The notes under the pieces were generated by a model. The model was not told the DNA's origin. It did no database searches and was given only the letters and a program-made list of their open reading frames with translations. This document shows, piece after piece, positions 53,661 to 64,000 of a DNA stretch of 64,000 nucleotides. This DNA is from Lutjanus erythropterus (Eukaryota; Chordata; Actinopteri; Lutjaniformes; Lutjanidae), in the NCBI GenBank assembly GCA_020091685.1, contig CM034594.1:35961733-36025732 (forward strand). The letters run 5' to 3'. Each line of letters opens with the position of its first letter. The stretch's first letter is position 1. The translations under genes were made by a program, and so were the position numbers.

Positions 53661-55361
53661 TGAAAATTTGATATTCTCTGGTGGCTGAAAGAGTCTTAAA
53701 CATTCTGGGTGGAGCTGAAGGAAAATTTTTTGGATGTTTGTCAGTATATTGTATGTTACACATGGTGACATGAAAACTAGTTATCAGTGCAGCTCAGAAA
53801 GACAAATAAGCCATTCTCCTTAATTACCTAAAAAAAACTACATTACCAAATTTTCCAGATGGTAATAGCTGCATTTCCTCTGTAATGTAATAAAGCGTGG
53901 GGAAGGCGGAGGGAAATGAGCTGATGGCAGGGAAGCAAGGCATGACTATGACTCGGGGTAACAGCTGGGAGCGAGCAGGCAGGCAGGTTGGCAGGTCGGG
54001 GTTCTAAGGCACAAGAAAAGCAGGGTTAGTGAATTTCAGAAAAAAAGATTATCTTGACTGCACAATCCAGGGGGCCTGAAGCATTTGACTCTACTGCCTG
54101 GCTGAAGTAATGATCTGGTGAAGATGAGTGAACTGGTATCTTATGCTGCAGGGTTGATGAGTTGATGGCATACACATATATATGGAGATGCCACATTGGC
54201 TAAAGCAATGTCGACACTGCTGCTATGTAGATCATAGGTCCTTGAAAATAATTCATTTCCCTGTATTAGTTCACAGGTGAGTGTTGACCTAATAAAAATG
54301 GCGTCCACGTTAATGTAACACAGCAACAAGCCAAAGTGGTCAATGTAGCATCTATACTGTATGTCTATGATTGATGGGTTTACAGCAGGGAGCAGGTGAG
54401 TTGGAAGAGAAGCAATCAGGAAACCAGAGGAGTGAGGGAGGCGCCACATCCACAACACAGACAAAAGAAAGACAGACAGGGAGAGGACAAAAGACACAAA
54501 GAGGAACAGGGAAAACATCGGGGAAAACTAGTGACAATAGCAAGCATTTGATTATTTACATAATTATGGAACAACATTATCATTCATTATGAGTCGCGTA
54601 AGACCAGTTGTCTCTCTCTTTTAGCTCAGTTTTTGGTCTCCACCAACTTGAGGGAAATATCTGGCTCTCTAGCTGATGTTCCACTATGTTGTGTCTGTCT
54701 GTTGTTTGGTGCTGGGACAAGAGTACTGTGGGTTTGGAGTTTTTATTTTATTAAAAAAAACACACATAATGAGAGCAGTGAGTGTGAAACAAAACAGTAA
54801 AGTCGAGGGAAGCTACAGATTTGGGTGATGATAATCTGCGGGTTCATTACTGCGAGTGACCTCTTTAACATTGTCACATTGTTTACACACTGCCATTACA
54901 AAAATATTGATTGTAGCTGCAATAGAGACGTTCTTGTTTCCATTGTTGCTTAGTCAGTCAAGTGAAGCGATTCATTAACTCCACACAGTCGATTCATGTT
55001 TTGTTACCTGACCTCTGACAGAATGATTTCAGTCTATTAGGCCACACAGAAAATCCAGGCTTTCTAGGTCAGTGGACATCATGTTTGCTGCGACACTGGT
55101 GCTATGGTGTTTTCCAGTAATCCTGTAGGTAAAAACGCTGTCCCAAAGATATTATACACTGATCTCTGAGATTAACCAGGATTTTCTATATGGATGACCA
55201 CAGAGATTTTTCGAGGAAAAATATACATTCACGGTCCTGTCGACAAACACACCACTTTGTTTATCCTGTGAAGATTAATGGGAGACAAATATCCTCACAA
55301 ATGCACACAACGCAGTAAAAAGGCACATGTGCAGAGAGTGTTGGGGGTGCTCACAAGCACT
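53661..55361. other. Intergenic DNA
   Basis: No gene or well-defined element recognised. Open frames on both strands at 54350-54590 overlap each other and lack splice context. Confidence 0.35.
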
Positions 55362-55385
55362 CACACACACACACACACACACACA
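55362..55385. repeat. (CA)n microsatellite
   Basis: About 12 units. Confidence 0.95.
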
Positions 55386-56160
55386 CTTGTAAATACACAC
55401 ATGCATGTACACAAAAACACATGCAGATTTGCGCAAAGGGCAGCCTACTCACACAGCCTTGTGAGGTTGCCTCTATGATCTTTTAATTTGCATGGATCAA
55501 CACTAATCCTCCAATCCTGCTCATCTCTTTTCCACTCTGGTGACCCTGGTGGAAAATATCAGAGCGAGGCAGGACATGTGGATTATTGCTTGTTTGGGAT
55601 AAAGTCATGTGAGGTTTCAGCTCGTCTGTCATCTCTGCCTCTGTTTATAAAGATTCTTTAACAGTTGTTTGCCCTTATGGAGTTTTTGGGTTGTCAAAAG
55701 CATCTTATTCCTCTCTATTTTGTCACATATATTCTCCAACAGCTCGTTCCAGCTTGTCATTAAAGCTTTATAATGTTTACATTGATTTAAATATTGAAAC
55801 CAACAATGATATATGATTTATGGCTGCATCTTTCCATCAAACATCATTTTAGACAGATTTCCCCCAAAGTTCAGCCTGACATATTTGGTATGGTTGAGCT
55901 CCACAAGAATTAAAAAAGAATCAGTGGATTTGAATGATGTTATAACTGAAACCCTACCTCAAGCATAAATATAGTCAATAATGTATGGTCAAACATTAAA
56001 GAATTTGTTGCACAGCAGAAATGCTTAAATATTGTATTTAAGGAAGTAAATGAGCAGATATCAATCAGTAAACGAGCTATGGTCTGAATCAAACAGATGT
56101 GGGGAGTAATTAAGTACAAATATTTAGTTACTGGATGAAATACCCCCCACCCCTCCAAAA

Positions 56161-56830
56161 AAATGATGTAACAAGATGGAAAGACCTAACAAGACAAAAA
56201 ATTACATAACAAGACAAAAATTATGTAACAAGACAGAAAAAAATGACAAAAGATGTAACAAGGCAAAGAGATGTAACAAAATGAAACGTGTCTGAAAGTC
56301 AAAGTGAAAGATGTAACAAGCGGAAAATGAAAAATAATGTAAAAGACAAGACAAACAAGACATAACACAGCAAAAAAAGACAAAAGATGTAACAAGATGA
56401 AAAAGGCGTAACAAGACAAAAAACTGTAACAAGACAAAAAGATGTAATATGACAGAGAAGATGAAAAAGACATATCAAGACTTAAAATGACACAAAACAA
56501 AACATGTTAACACAAGAGGCAAAACGACATAAAAGACACAAGACAAAAAAGACACAACAAGACAAATAACAACATAAAAGATGTAACAAGACTGAAACAA
56601 AAAACAATATAAAAGACATAACAAGGTGAAAAAGATATAACAGAAAACAACGTAAAAAGGTAACAAGACAAAAAGACATAAGCCAAAAACAACATGAAAA
56701 TGTACATGTGAAATCTGTAACAAGACAAAAAAAAGACACAAGACAAAAACACAAAGTAAAAAATGTAACAAGATGAAAATGAAAAACAACATAAAAGACG
56801 TATCAACACAAAATAGACAAGATAAAACAG
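56161..56830. repeat. Irregular minisatellite, ACAAGACAAAA / GATGTA units
   Basis: About 670 bp of degenerate units such as GATGTAACAAGACAAAAA, of varying length (roughly 12-30 bp). All long frames crossing it on the minus strand (Phe/Leu/Cys/Val-rich) are repeat artefacts. Confidence 0.85.
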
Positions 56831-57066
56831 AGAGAGAGACTTGACCGCAGAGAAATTGTGAGGTTTGCACAGAAAAAGTGTCCTTGTCCTTAAGAGGATG
56901 ACTTTTTACTTTTATATTTTTGAGTACATTTCAGAGCCTGTACTTTTCACTTTCATTTGAGTAAAGAAGCTGGATCAGTACTTCTACTTTTACCAGAGTG
57001 TTTTTTTATATACATGCATCTGTACTTCTACCTGAGTACAGAATGTGTGTACTTTTGCCACCTCTA
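56161..57066 (-). mobile_element. 'aggtggcaaaagtac' MITE, copy 3, with expanded internal minisatellite
   Basis: The end at 57045-57066 (TGTACTTTTGCCACCTCTAG) is the inverted form of the start of copy 1. Next inward is the same conserved segment (GTACTTCTACTTTTACC, AGAGCCTGTACTTTTCACTT). The rest, 56161-56830, is a variable tandem array. Confidence 0.75.
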
Positions 57067-58019
57067 GAATTCAGGTTATTGAAATGTTAAAACGTCTTAC
57101 TGCCATTCAACTAAATCAGAGGACAGCAACAACAGAAAATTTATGGGCAGCCTGATTAGAGAGGGACTTTGATTGAAAAAGAGAAAGAGAGAGTGAAAGA
57201 GCTGAGTGAGCCAGATTTAGAAATGTAGTAAGTGATGGATGAGAGAAAGATGAAGGAAGAGAAAGAAGTGATTCATTATTGAGGAACACGCCCCTCCACC
57301 AAACTATGGAAATGCAAAGATATACACACAGGGAGGCTGGAGGGGTGGTGTAGTGGGCGTGGGTGGACACGCCCTGTAAGCCGGAGTGTTTGACAGTTTA
57401 TTACCCAACAAGAGCCACGAGGAAGATGAAGGTCGATCCTTCCTTCATATATCTTCATCTACATGTTTACTGCCTACAAGTATAAATCTGATGAAGGTCA
57501 ATGAAGGCCGAGATGTCACATCTTGAATTTAGAGATCCACGCCCGCACCTCTACCTGTCTCTTGGCTATTTTACCTTTAAAGGTTTCCAGGTGATTTCTT
57601 TATTGTGCTTTGTATTGATGTCTGAATGTTTTTTTTTAATGATTTACTTTAATGCTTTCAGTTTTGTTTTTATGTGTGCAGTAATGTCGCTGCAGAAAAT
57701 ATGTGGGACATTCAAGCAACCAAACTAAAAACTATAGCGATAAAAATATCTCTCCACAGGAAACTGAACTAAATAATGAAGTTGTGCTGCTGTCTCGTGC
57801 GTAAAGGCGCACACAGTCTGTTTCTCTGTCTGAGGAGATGCATCCTCTTTCCCACTAAGAATGTTCATGTTTATGACCCGCTCTGCAGTTGAATCTGCAG
57901 TCCGAGTATCACAAAAGAAGTGGACTTTTGTTACCACCACAGCCAACATAGGGACAGCTCACAACAGGATTTGCAGTTCAACTTTGGAGAGCAACAAGGC
58001 TGCCAACAAGATGCAACAG
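57067..58019. other. Intergenic DNA
   Basis: No gene supported. Confidence 0.35.
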
Positions 58020-58146
58020 TAATATAGTAATATAACAAGTAATTTAACAAATTACCTGTGATACCAAGTAATAAGTAAAGTAATATTACTAATTTTTATA
58101 AGAGTAATAAGTAAAAAGTTATTCCTGAGTAACTTCCCCAACACTG
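58020..58146 (-). mobile_element. 'agtgttggggaagttact' MITE fragment
   Basis: Ends GAGTAACTTCCCCAACACTG, the reverse complement of a familiar fish hAT-like terminus. The interior is rich in AGTAATA/GTAATAT repeats. The other end was not found. Confidence 0.6.
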
Positions 58147-59604
58147 GATATAAAAATAGGTTAAATCATTTTGTTAAAGTCATGATTATAGATCAGGAAA
58201 AAATACAAAATGTCTTGGCATGAGCTGGATCCTGGAAGCACATCGCAGTAGTTAAAGGGTAATGTAACCCAACATTAGAGGTAAAACAACAGTCACAAAG
58301 AGGCTGTGGGTCAATCGTGTGCCATTTTCATCAGCATTGTAACAACACAAATGCTCCTAAGAGGTCAAGCTGAAAGAGGAACATACCAAACATGTTCTTC
58401 AACACAGATTACACACACACACATGCAGAACACAGAGCATCTCCTTTACAGATGCATTCATGAATAATGACTCCATAATTCATTCTGATGCAGAGTGGTC
58501 TGACACACACACACACACTCACACACGCCCTAACCCCACAACGCCACCCCATAATTCAGCCCTGCTTCATTTGGCTAATATGACAGGCACAGTGTGTAAA
58601 TTACATGACCTTTGTTCACTCATTCATACTTTGAGTGTGCGTGATTTCCATTAGCATGTTGGCTCGTGTGATGTTACGCCACAGTGCGGTGAAGATGGTC
58701 CACGTGAAATATTCAAACCTCCCAGAGCCAATTAGTGTAATGGGGATGTATTTGCATACACAGAGGGTGTGTATGTGTGTCGGGGGGTAAAAGATAAAGG
58801 GAAGGAGGACGGATGGGGGGGCTGGAGGGTTAGAGAAATGACGAGAGGAGAAGAGAAGAAGGGTGAGGTATGAGAAAACATGGGAGAGAAATGAGGAACA
58901 TAATTGAAATTGTCATTGAGCCTTTTGCAGGCTTCTGTTTTAAGCGTTACTTCATTGTTACAACCAAGGTGATTACCAGTTTATCAGTGGAGGTGTTCTG
59001 TCTGAGAGGACAAAAATAACAAAAGAAAAAAAAAAACATGTTATAATTTACATGGCAACCAATTTAATTTTGCATATTATCAAGTTACATCTTAACTTGG
59101 GAGTACTAAGAGACTAAGAAGTTAAAGGTGCTGTGACTGTTTCTGGAGAAAGATAGTTACTGGAAAGATACTGGGAATGATACTCAACAGTCAACTGTCT
59201 TACCGACCAGTGATTGGCCAAAGTCTCCTGTCACAGGTTAGATTTTCTAAAGCCTGAAAATAGAGCCAAGAGGAGGAGTAGAAGTTGAATTTTGATTCTG
59301 ACCACTTGAATTACGTTATGTTTAAAGATTATTCTTAGGGGTGTAACAGTCCTGAGAAGAAGAGCTCTAATCAGGCAACAGGTGAAAATACCTGTGTGGG
59401 TGGACTTTTAGTTGTTATATATATATTCCTCTAGACTGTTCCTCTTGCTCTGTTCCTCTAGACTAACAATAATAACAATGTATGAAATGAGAACGTGGAA
59501 GGGGATCATTCATAGTAATGAAACTGACTGTACCGACTGAACCGACTCCAAATCAATGACAATGTTGCTCTGTAACTAATAACAACTTTGACGTACCAGT
59601 TTAA
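58147..59604. other. Intergenic DNA
   Basis: Short CA tracts near 58504 and a purine-rich stretch at 58790-58880. No gene seen. Confidence 0.35.
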
Positions 59605-60297
59605 GGCCGAGGTCTCAAAATCAAATTGGCTTGGGGCCACTGATGGTTTGCTCTTCTCATAGGGGGATCAATGCAATGTTCAAGTACTGCAAGCAAGGGC
59701 AATATTTCTGAAAATTTACTTTTTTTGTTACCATATTTTTGTCATACTTAAAAAACGCAAACAGCAGTTTGTATACATTTGTATCTATTAGTTAGCCTGC
59801 ATTGGACACCAAATCAGCAACTCTTCAGTTACTTTGAATTGGTAATTAAAACCCCTAATGAAAGTGGCTATCTGAGTATTGTTGCTTTTGTCTGTGCTCA
59901 CACCATGTGAGTATGCAGTGAAAGCTCGAGCTTTGTCACATAAGTGATTATAAATGTCATTTGATAACTTGCTGATGGCACTGTGTTTGCTGATAGAAAA
60001 ATATTGTTGAAAAGATTATTCTTTTCTGGACGTAGAATGTGAGCAAATTGCGACATGCAATCATTCAGAAATACATTCGTGCAATATTTTTTTTTTAAAG
60101 AAACAGAATTGTTTGATTTCAATTTTATTCAATTGAAGGGGAGTTTAAATTTGTATGACATGATTAGAAAAGATTTATTTTAAAAAGTGAGACAAATTAT
60201 ATTGTGTTTTTGACATCATGTTGCAGGCCAGAAGGAGGGGGAATGTGGGCCAGAAATGCCTCCCCTGGCCAGCAGTTTGAGACTCCTAGTTTAAGGT
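59605..60297. mobile_element. Possible MITE with GTCTCAAA-type inverted ends
   Basis: The left end has CCGAGGTCTCAAAATC and GGCTTGGGGCCACTG. The right end has CCCCTGGCCAGCAGTTTGAGACTCC, which inverts to GGAGTCTCAAACTGCTGGCC. The match is partial; no target duplication was identified. Confidence 0.4.
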
Positions 60298-61160
60298 GAT
60301 GATGCATCTTATTGCAGGTTTAATCCTGACCTTAACAAGCAAAAAGAAAAACTAAAAAGTATGCGGCATACAGCTTAGACACAGTTTCAACCTGTTAGTT
60401 AATTAGTGCCAGAGATATCAGCTCCAGTGTCTGAAGTGTCCTGTAAATGGTTTGAGTCCAACTGACAAGCACGCATCAACAATGAGAGAGGAAGATGAAG
60501 CCGAAGAGTGACAATCTTGGACCACAAAAGAGAGAAAAATATTGCCTGGTCCAACAAATTATGATCTTCTGATTCATCCTGCCTAGTGATCATGATCCAT
60601 CTGGAACAATCTGGCACTCTGTTTTTTTTAAATCCATAATTATTAGCTAATTACTGCTCAAAACTGTTATGTTATCTGGAGGTGCATTGATAACTAGTCT
60701 GTTGAAGTATATACTTCAAACTTTCTCCTGGAACGTCGTCCTGTTTCAGTACATATTTGATCTACACACATTTAATGTCAATTACATAACTATGATTTTC
60801 ATACTTTACACTCACATAATCACATGCATCCCTCACAGACTCACACGCTCCGATCAGTCAGATGTTTAAATACATGCAAACACAGTAACAGCCACAGTCT
60901 TTCTTCCTTATTAAAGATACGTGGTGTTTTTTATTTACATCATATAAGACAGATGTGCCCTTAATGTCAGTCAGAAACCAACAGCTGTCATCAAGCCTCT
61001 TCCACACACACACCTGGTTCCAACCACAGACGGGTCAAACAGGGTTCATGTCCAGGGTCAGCTCATGTTTACAACATGACATCAAAGTACAAAACCAGAT
61101 TTTTGACACGTGACCAGTCAGAAAGAGATCAAATAATGAATTGTTAAATGTCAAAAATGT
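60298..61160. other. Intergenic DNA / 3' flank of the minus-strand candidate gene
   Basis: No gene recognised. Confidence 0.35.
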
Positions 61161-61166
61161 TTTATT
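61161..61166 (-). terminator. Poly(A) signal of the minus-strand candidate gene
   Basis: AATAAA on the minus strand about 155 nt after the stop at 61322, followed by a T-rich region (ACATTTTTGACATTT). Supports 61322-61411 being a 3'-terminal exon. Confidence 0.4.
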
Positions 61167-61321
61167 AGTTTTAAACTAAGCTGGTGAACAAATGTTATGG
61201 AAGCTACTATTCTCATGTGGGTGAGGCTTTATAGATTGTGGGGTAATGTGAGGACCCTGGACATGGACGACGACAAGCATCCACCATGTTTGTTCCTGTT
61301 GTTAAAACCAGACTAATAATG

Positions 61322-61411
61322 TTAAACAAGTAGGGACCAGTTTCCCTTCAGCTTAGACCCGTTGGTGGGGATGAAGTTGATCTTGGCAACAAGACAGCTT
61401 CTAACAATGTC
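61322..61411 (-). CDS. Candidate terminal exon of an unrecognised minus-strand gene
   Basis: A very strong acceptor (TTTTTTTTTTGCAG) leads in phase 0 into DIVRSCLVAKINFIPTNGSK, then LKGNWSLLV and TAA. A poly(A) signal follows at 61166-61161. It joins in phase with 62172-62252. The peptide looks like folded-domain sequence rather than random DNA. I could not name the family. Confidence 0.4.
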   Translation of the reverse strand, partial: DIVRSCLVAKINFIPTNGSKLKGNWSLLV

Positions 61412-62171
61412 CTGCAAAAAAAAACCCATATGTTATTAACTTTATTTTTCAATAAAAATGACAGTGTCATGCTCATCCAGTTGAAGAAAAGGTTTCTTAA
61501 ATCCATCATTTTCAGAAATCATTCAACATTTGATATGGAGTGAAAAAAATGAAGTGAAAGAAAAAAAATCTACCAGTTTTTACTTAATTCTCGAAAGAAC
61601 AAAAACAGACAGTTCTTGACGGTGGGACACTGGCATGTTGGGAAAACCAGCCTGGCTTTATATGGCACACACACTGACATACAATATCTGTCTGGAATCG
61701 AAAACAGATAACAAAGCAGTGAAAAATGTGATAACGTCAAATCATTTTGTGAATTATACTAAATAAAGAAAAATCTGCTATATAATTGTATTACAATTTC
61801 CATTTTTCAGTTTGAATATATTAAATAGATCTAAATTGTACAGATTTGTTACAGGTACAATAGGCCTTTGTTAACAAAATTATTGTTTGTACATAGGCAA
61901 ACTCAATATGTTCTCACACACACATACACACACACAGACAACACTTGCTGTATGTATTTGGCTTTGTCTCCCTAGACCCTCCCACACAAACCTCAGGCTC
62001 ATGACAACATTTGTTCATGTTCATGGTTTGACACAGCTGATACAGTACAGCTCAGTTGTATTGCCACTGTAACTGCGATGTACGCCCGTGTGTGAGTAAG
62101 TGACCTACAGTACAGTCTGCACTGCGGTGTAATGGTCCACGACTGACAACAACACTGTAGAGAACCAGTAC

Positions 62172-62252
62172 CTGCTGCAACACCTCCGCATCATAACAGC
62201 AAGACTTGCGAGATCTGACCAAACGTTTCATATTATGCCAAGAATTCACAGA
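62172..62252 (-). CDS. Candidate internal exon, same gene
   Basis: 27 codons, phase 0 at both ends, edges CTCCAAG and CAG|GTACTG. Encodes SVNSWHNMKRLVRSRKSCCY followed by DAEVLQQ. Splices in frame to 61322-61411 and from 62473-62535. Confidence 0.35.
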
Positions 62253-62472
62253 CTTGGAGACATGAGCGTTGGACACAAGTTGCGTGGGCGTAGCGTTGAT
62301 GTAATGTGCTTTATTTAGCCTGGATGCAGAATTCAGGCGCGGCTGAAGTTGAGTGTAAATGGCACCTGCACTACATTTATGCTACAGGAGATCTTGTACA
62401 CTTTAATGCATGTATGTATTATAGAATATCGCCAGGATTGCAGTCAGAGAGCCTTCCTTCGAAAAACCTCAC

Positions 62473-62535
62473 CTCAGGCTCAATAACCCAGCTGTCAAAT
62501 ACACTTAAGAATGGTTCACCTGCCTTACAAGGACC
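62473..62535 (-). CDS. Candidate internal exon, same gene
   Basis: 21 codons, phase 0 at both ends, with ATTCCCTCAG acceptor and GAG|GTGAGG donor. Encodes GPCKAGEPFLSVFDSW, then VIEPE. A further, weaker exon may lie at 63312-63349 (CTCTTAG acceptor, CAG|GTACCA donor; reads CCNIHIKSALFQ). The 5' part of the gene would be beyond 63.4 kb or outside the window. Confidence 0.35.
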
Positions 62536-62797
62536 CTGAGGGAATTCAGTCTTTTCAGTAGTGGTGTCTATGCACTTATATTTCCTCATGGTGGATTTGT
62601 TTGCATTTGTTTGTGTACTCTTATAGCCAAATTGTGTTATTTTGTGTGCTTTTGTGATTCTGTGTTGGGCATCATCTCCTTGAAGCAGGAGTCGCACATT
62701 AAGTGAGAGAAAAACAGGTTTGAACCATTTCCTTCTTTAAAATGTCCAGAAATAAGCAACGTACACTAAGTTTACAACGGCAGCCATACAGCTCATT

Positions 62798-62926
62798 TGG
62801 GGGTGCAACTAATGATCATTTTCATTATCCACTGAACAGCTGTTTAAAACTGTCAAATGTCTGTCAGTGTAAAACTAAGCCTGTTATCCTGAAAACAAAA
62901 GCCCACTGCTACGAAAATACACACTC
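62798..62926 (+). repeat. Degraded 'gtgcaactaa' hAT MITE and 'cctgttatcc' repeat copy 2
   Basis: GGGGGTGCAACTAATGATCA, then TTTTCATTATCCACTGAA, is a truncated relative of the element at 22955-23295. From 62878 it runs into a copy of the repeat at 39590-39710. Confidence 0.55.
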
Positions 62927-62959
62927 TAGTGTTTGAGTTGTTCTAAACATCTACTGCCT

Positions 62960-63230
62960 CTGAAAGATTATTAATGATTTCTTAAAACCAATAAACAGAC
63001 ACTTAATCATTCGGTGAACATTCAACATTATGGTTATCTTTAAATAATGTCAAACAGGCAAAATATTACAAGTTATAAAGGTTTCAAAGGAGGACACTGT
63101 CTGCAGTGTTCCTGTCAGGGAAACAAGTATTTCAACTTAGCATATTTCCTTCATCTCCAATGAACTACCATGGTCATTTAATGATTTATTATAATAAATA
63201 TATTGCAGATTTCTTCTTTAATCAATTAAT
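62960..63230 (+). repeat. Interspersed repeat, copy 2 (pairs with 36520-36800)
   Basis: TTAATGATTTCTTA, GACACTTAATCATTC, GAACATTCAACATTA, GTTTCAAAGGAGGACAC, TGTCAGGGAAACAAGTAT, ATGGTCATTTAATG and GCAGATTTCTTCTTTAA, in the same order as copy 1 (26 kb away). Confidence 0.7.
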
Positions 63231-63526
63231 TGTCTATGAAATGTGAAGAAAGTGTGAAAAAAACAGACTCTCATATCTATCATGAATGTTAAATAGCTGT
63301 CTACTTGGTACCTGGAAGAGTGCGCTCTTAATGTGGATATTGCAGCACACTAAGAGTACATTGGTTGGCTGAATTGGCTGAACATCTTTTTCCATGAGTA
63401 ACATCAAATTCCTGCTTGTCCTCTGTTTCTGGTTAATCCACTAAAATAAGCTTCTGCACAAGAGACTGCTTAGGGCTTCATTTATCCATATGGCATTTTT
63501 AATCAAGCTAAAAAAGAGCTAAAGAC

Positions 63527-64000
63527 ACTTTAAGGGCCCTGTCTTAAGATCATCTAAAGCGTAAGTGGAAAGCATGAGGTGCAATGGATTTAATTTATTC
63601 GAGGTGTGTCCAAATCCACCTTTGCTGGCTTGGGCCAGGGGTGCGGGGGTATCCTGTCATGTCCCGCCCCTTGTGCCAGCAGTGCACAGTGAGATACACC
63701 AATCAGCTGCACCCAAGTACCTTGATTAATTCACGGGCGCATTTAGGCCAAGTATGCAGTGAACCAATCAGAAAGTCAGCTCTCATCACCTTTAAGAAGC
63801 AGGAGCGCAAGCATCATGTCAGCATGATGTTCGATTTACCAGAAGGAAACAAAGACAAACCATTTTTAAGCAAGGAGACAGATCTCCTGTTTTGAGAAGT
63901 GAAAGCGTGAGAGTGTGCAATATATGGAGACAGCAGGACGTCTCCAGGTGCAGCTTCAACCTGTGCGCAAAATTGCACACAGGTTGTCCACCCAACACCA
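63527..64000 (+). mobile_element. Interspersed repeat running off the window
   Basis: TTAAGGGCCCTGTCTTAAGA, later GGGCGCATTTAGGCCAAGTA, AACCAATCAGAAAGTCAGCT, TCTCATCACC and TTTAAGAAGCAGG, match a familiar teleost repeat in which 'caatcagagtgtcatctcccattccctttaaaag' is typical. The open frame 63584-63895 is incidental. Confidence 0.5.

Noticed and set aside
56186..56870. Several minus-strand open frames of 75-131 codons rich in Phe, Leu, Cys and Val
   Set aside because: They cross the ACAAGACAAAA minisatellite in all frames; composition comes from the repeat, not from coding.

Overview
This window is nuclear DNA from a ray-finned fish, most likely a percomorph teleost. It is AT-rich and intron-rich, with dense CA/TG microsatellites. 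It also holds many short interspersed repeats that I recognise as teleost families: hAT-like MITEs with 8-bp target duplications, a Tc1 relic, an L2-like LINE fragment and tRNA-derived SINEs. Nothing bacterial, phage-like or CRISPR-like was seen.

Two protein-coding genes can be named, and they lie head to head. MSANTD4 (Myb/SANT-like domain plus a long C-terminal coiled coil) is on the minus strand, with coding exons at 19323-19430, 16728-16823, 15612-15911 and 12971-13738. AASDHPPT (4'-phosphopantetheinyl transferase) is on the plus strand, with seven coding exons between 22132 and 35260 and a protein of about 296 residues. The 19.4-22.1 kb stretch between them should hold both 5' ends. A strong minus-strand donor at 21351 suggests a non-coding first exon for MSANTD4. 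In human, from memory, KBTBD3 lies between these two genes; no BTB/Kelch coding sequence is visible here.

Layout: 1-1.9 kb, an intron-bearing hAT relic of the ZMYM/P52rIPK-like type. 2.6-4.9 kb, a repeat-flanked segment with two unrecognised phase-compatible minus-strand exons. 4.9-5.5 kb, a LINE fragment with a YADD motif. 6.5-11.5 kb, MITEs. 12.15-12.9 kb, a Tc1 relic next to the MSANTD4 stop. 13.0-19.4 kb, MSANTD4 with foldback repeats in its introns. 22.1-35.3 kb, AASDHPPT, whose 6.5-kb intron 5 carries a multiply nested transposon stack. 35.8-64 kb, mostly intergenic: SINEs, MITEs, a cluster of CA/TG tracts, a MITE with an expanded internal minisatellite, and a second nested insertion with a 9-bp near-perfect target duplication.

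Several stretches look like exons of genes I do not recognise. The best is a set of three consecutive minus-strand exons (62473-62535, 62172-62252, 61322-61411), all phase 0, with canonical splice sites, a stop and a downstream AATAAA. A plus-strand terminal exon candidate lies at 41415-41513. I found no clear evidence of a wholly new molecular system. The best leads are these unassigned exons, the displaced start codon of MSANTD4 and the nested mobile elements.
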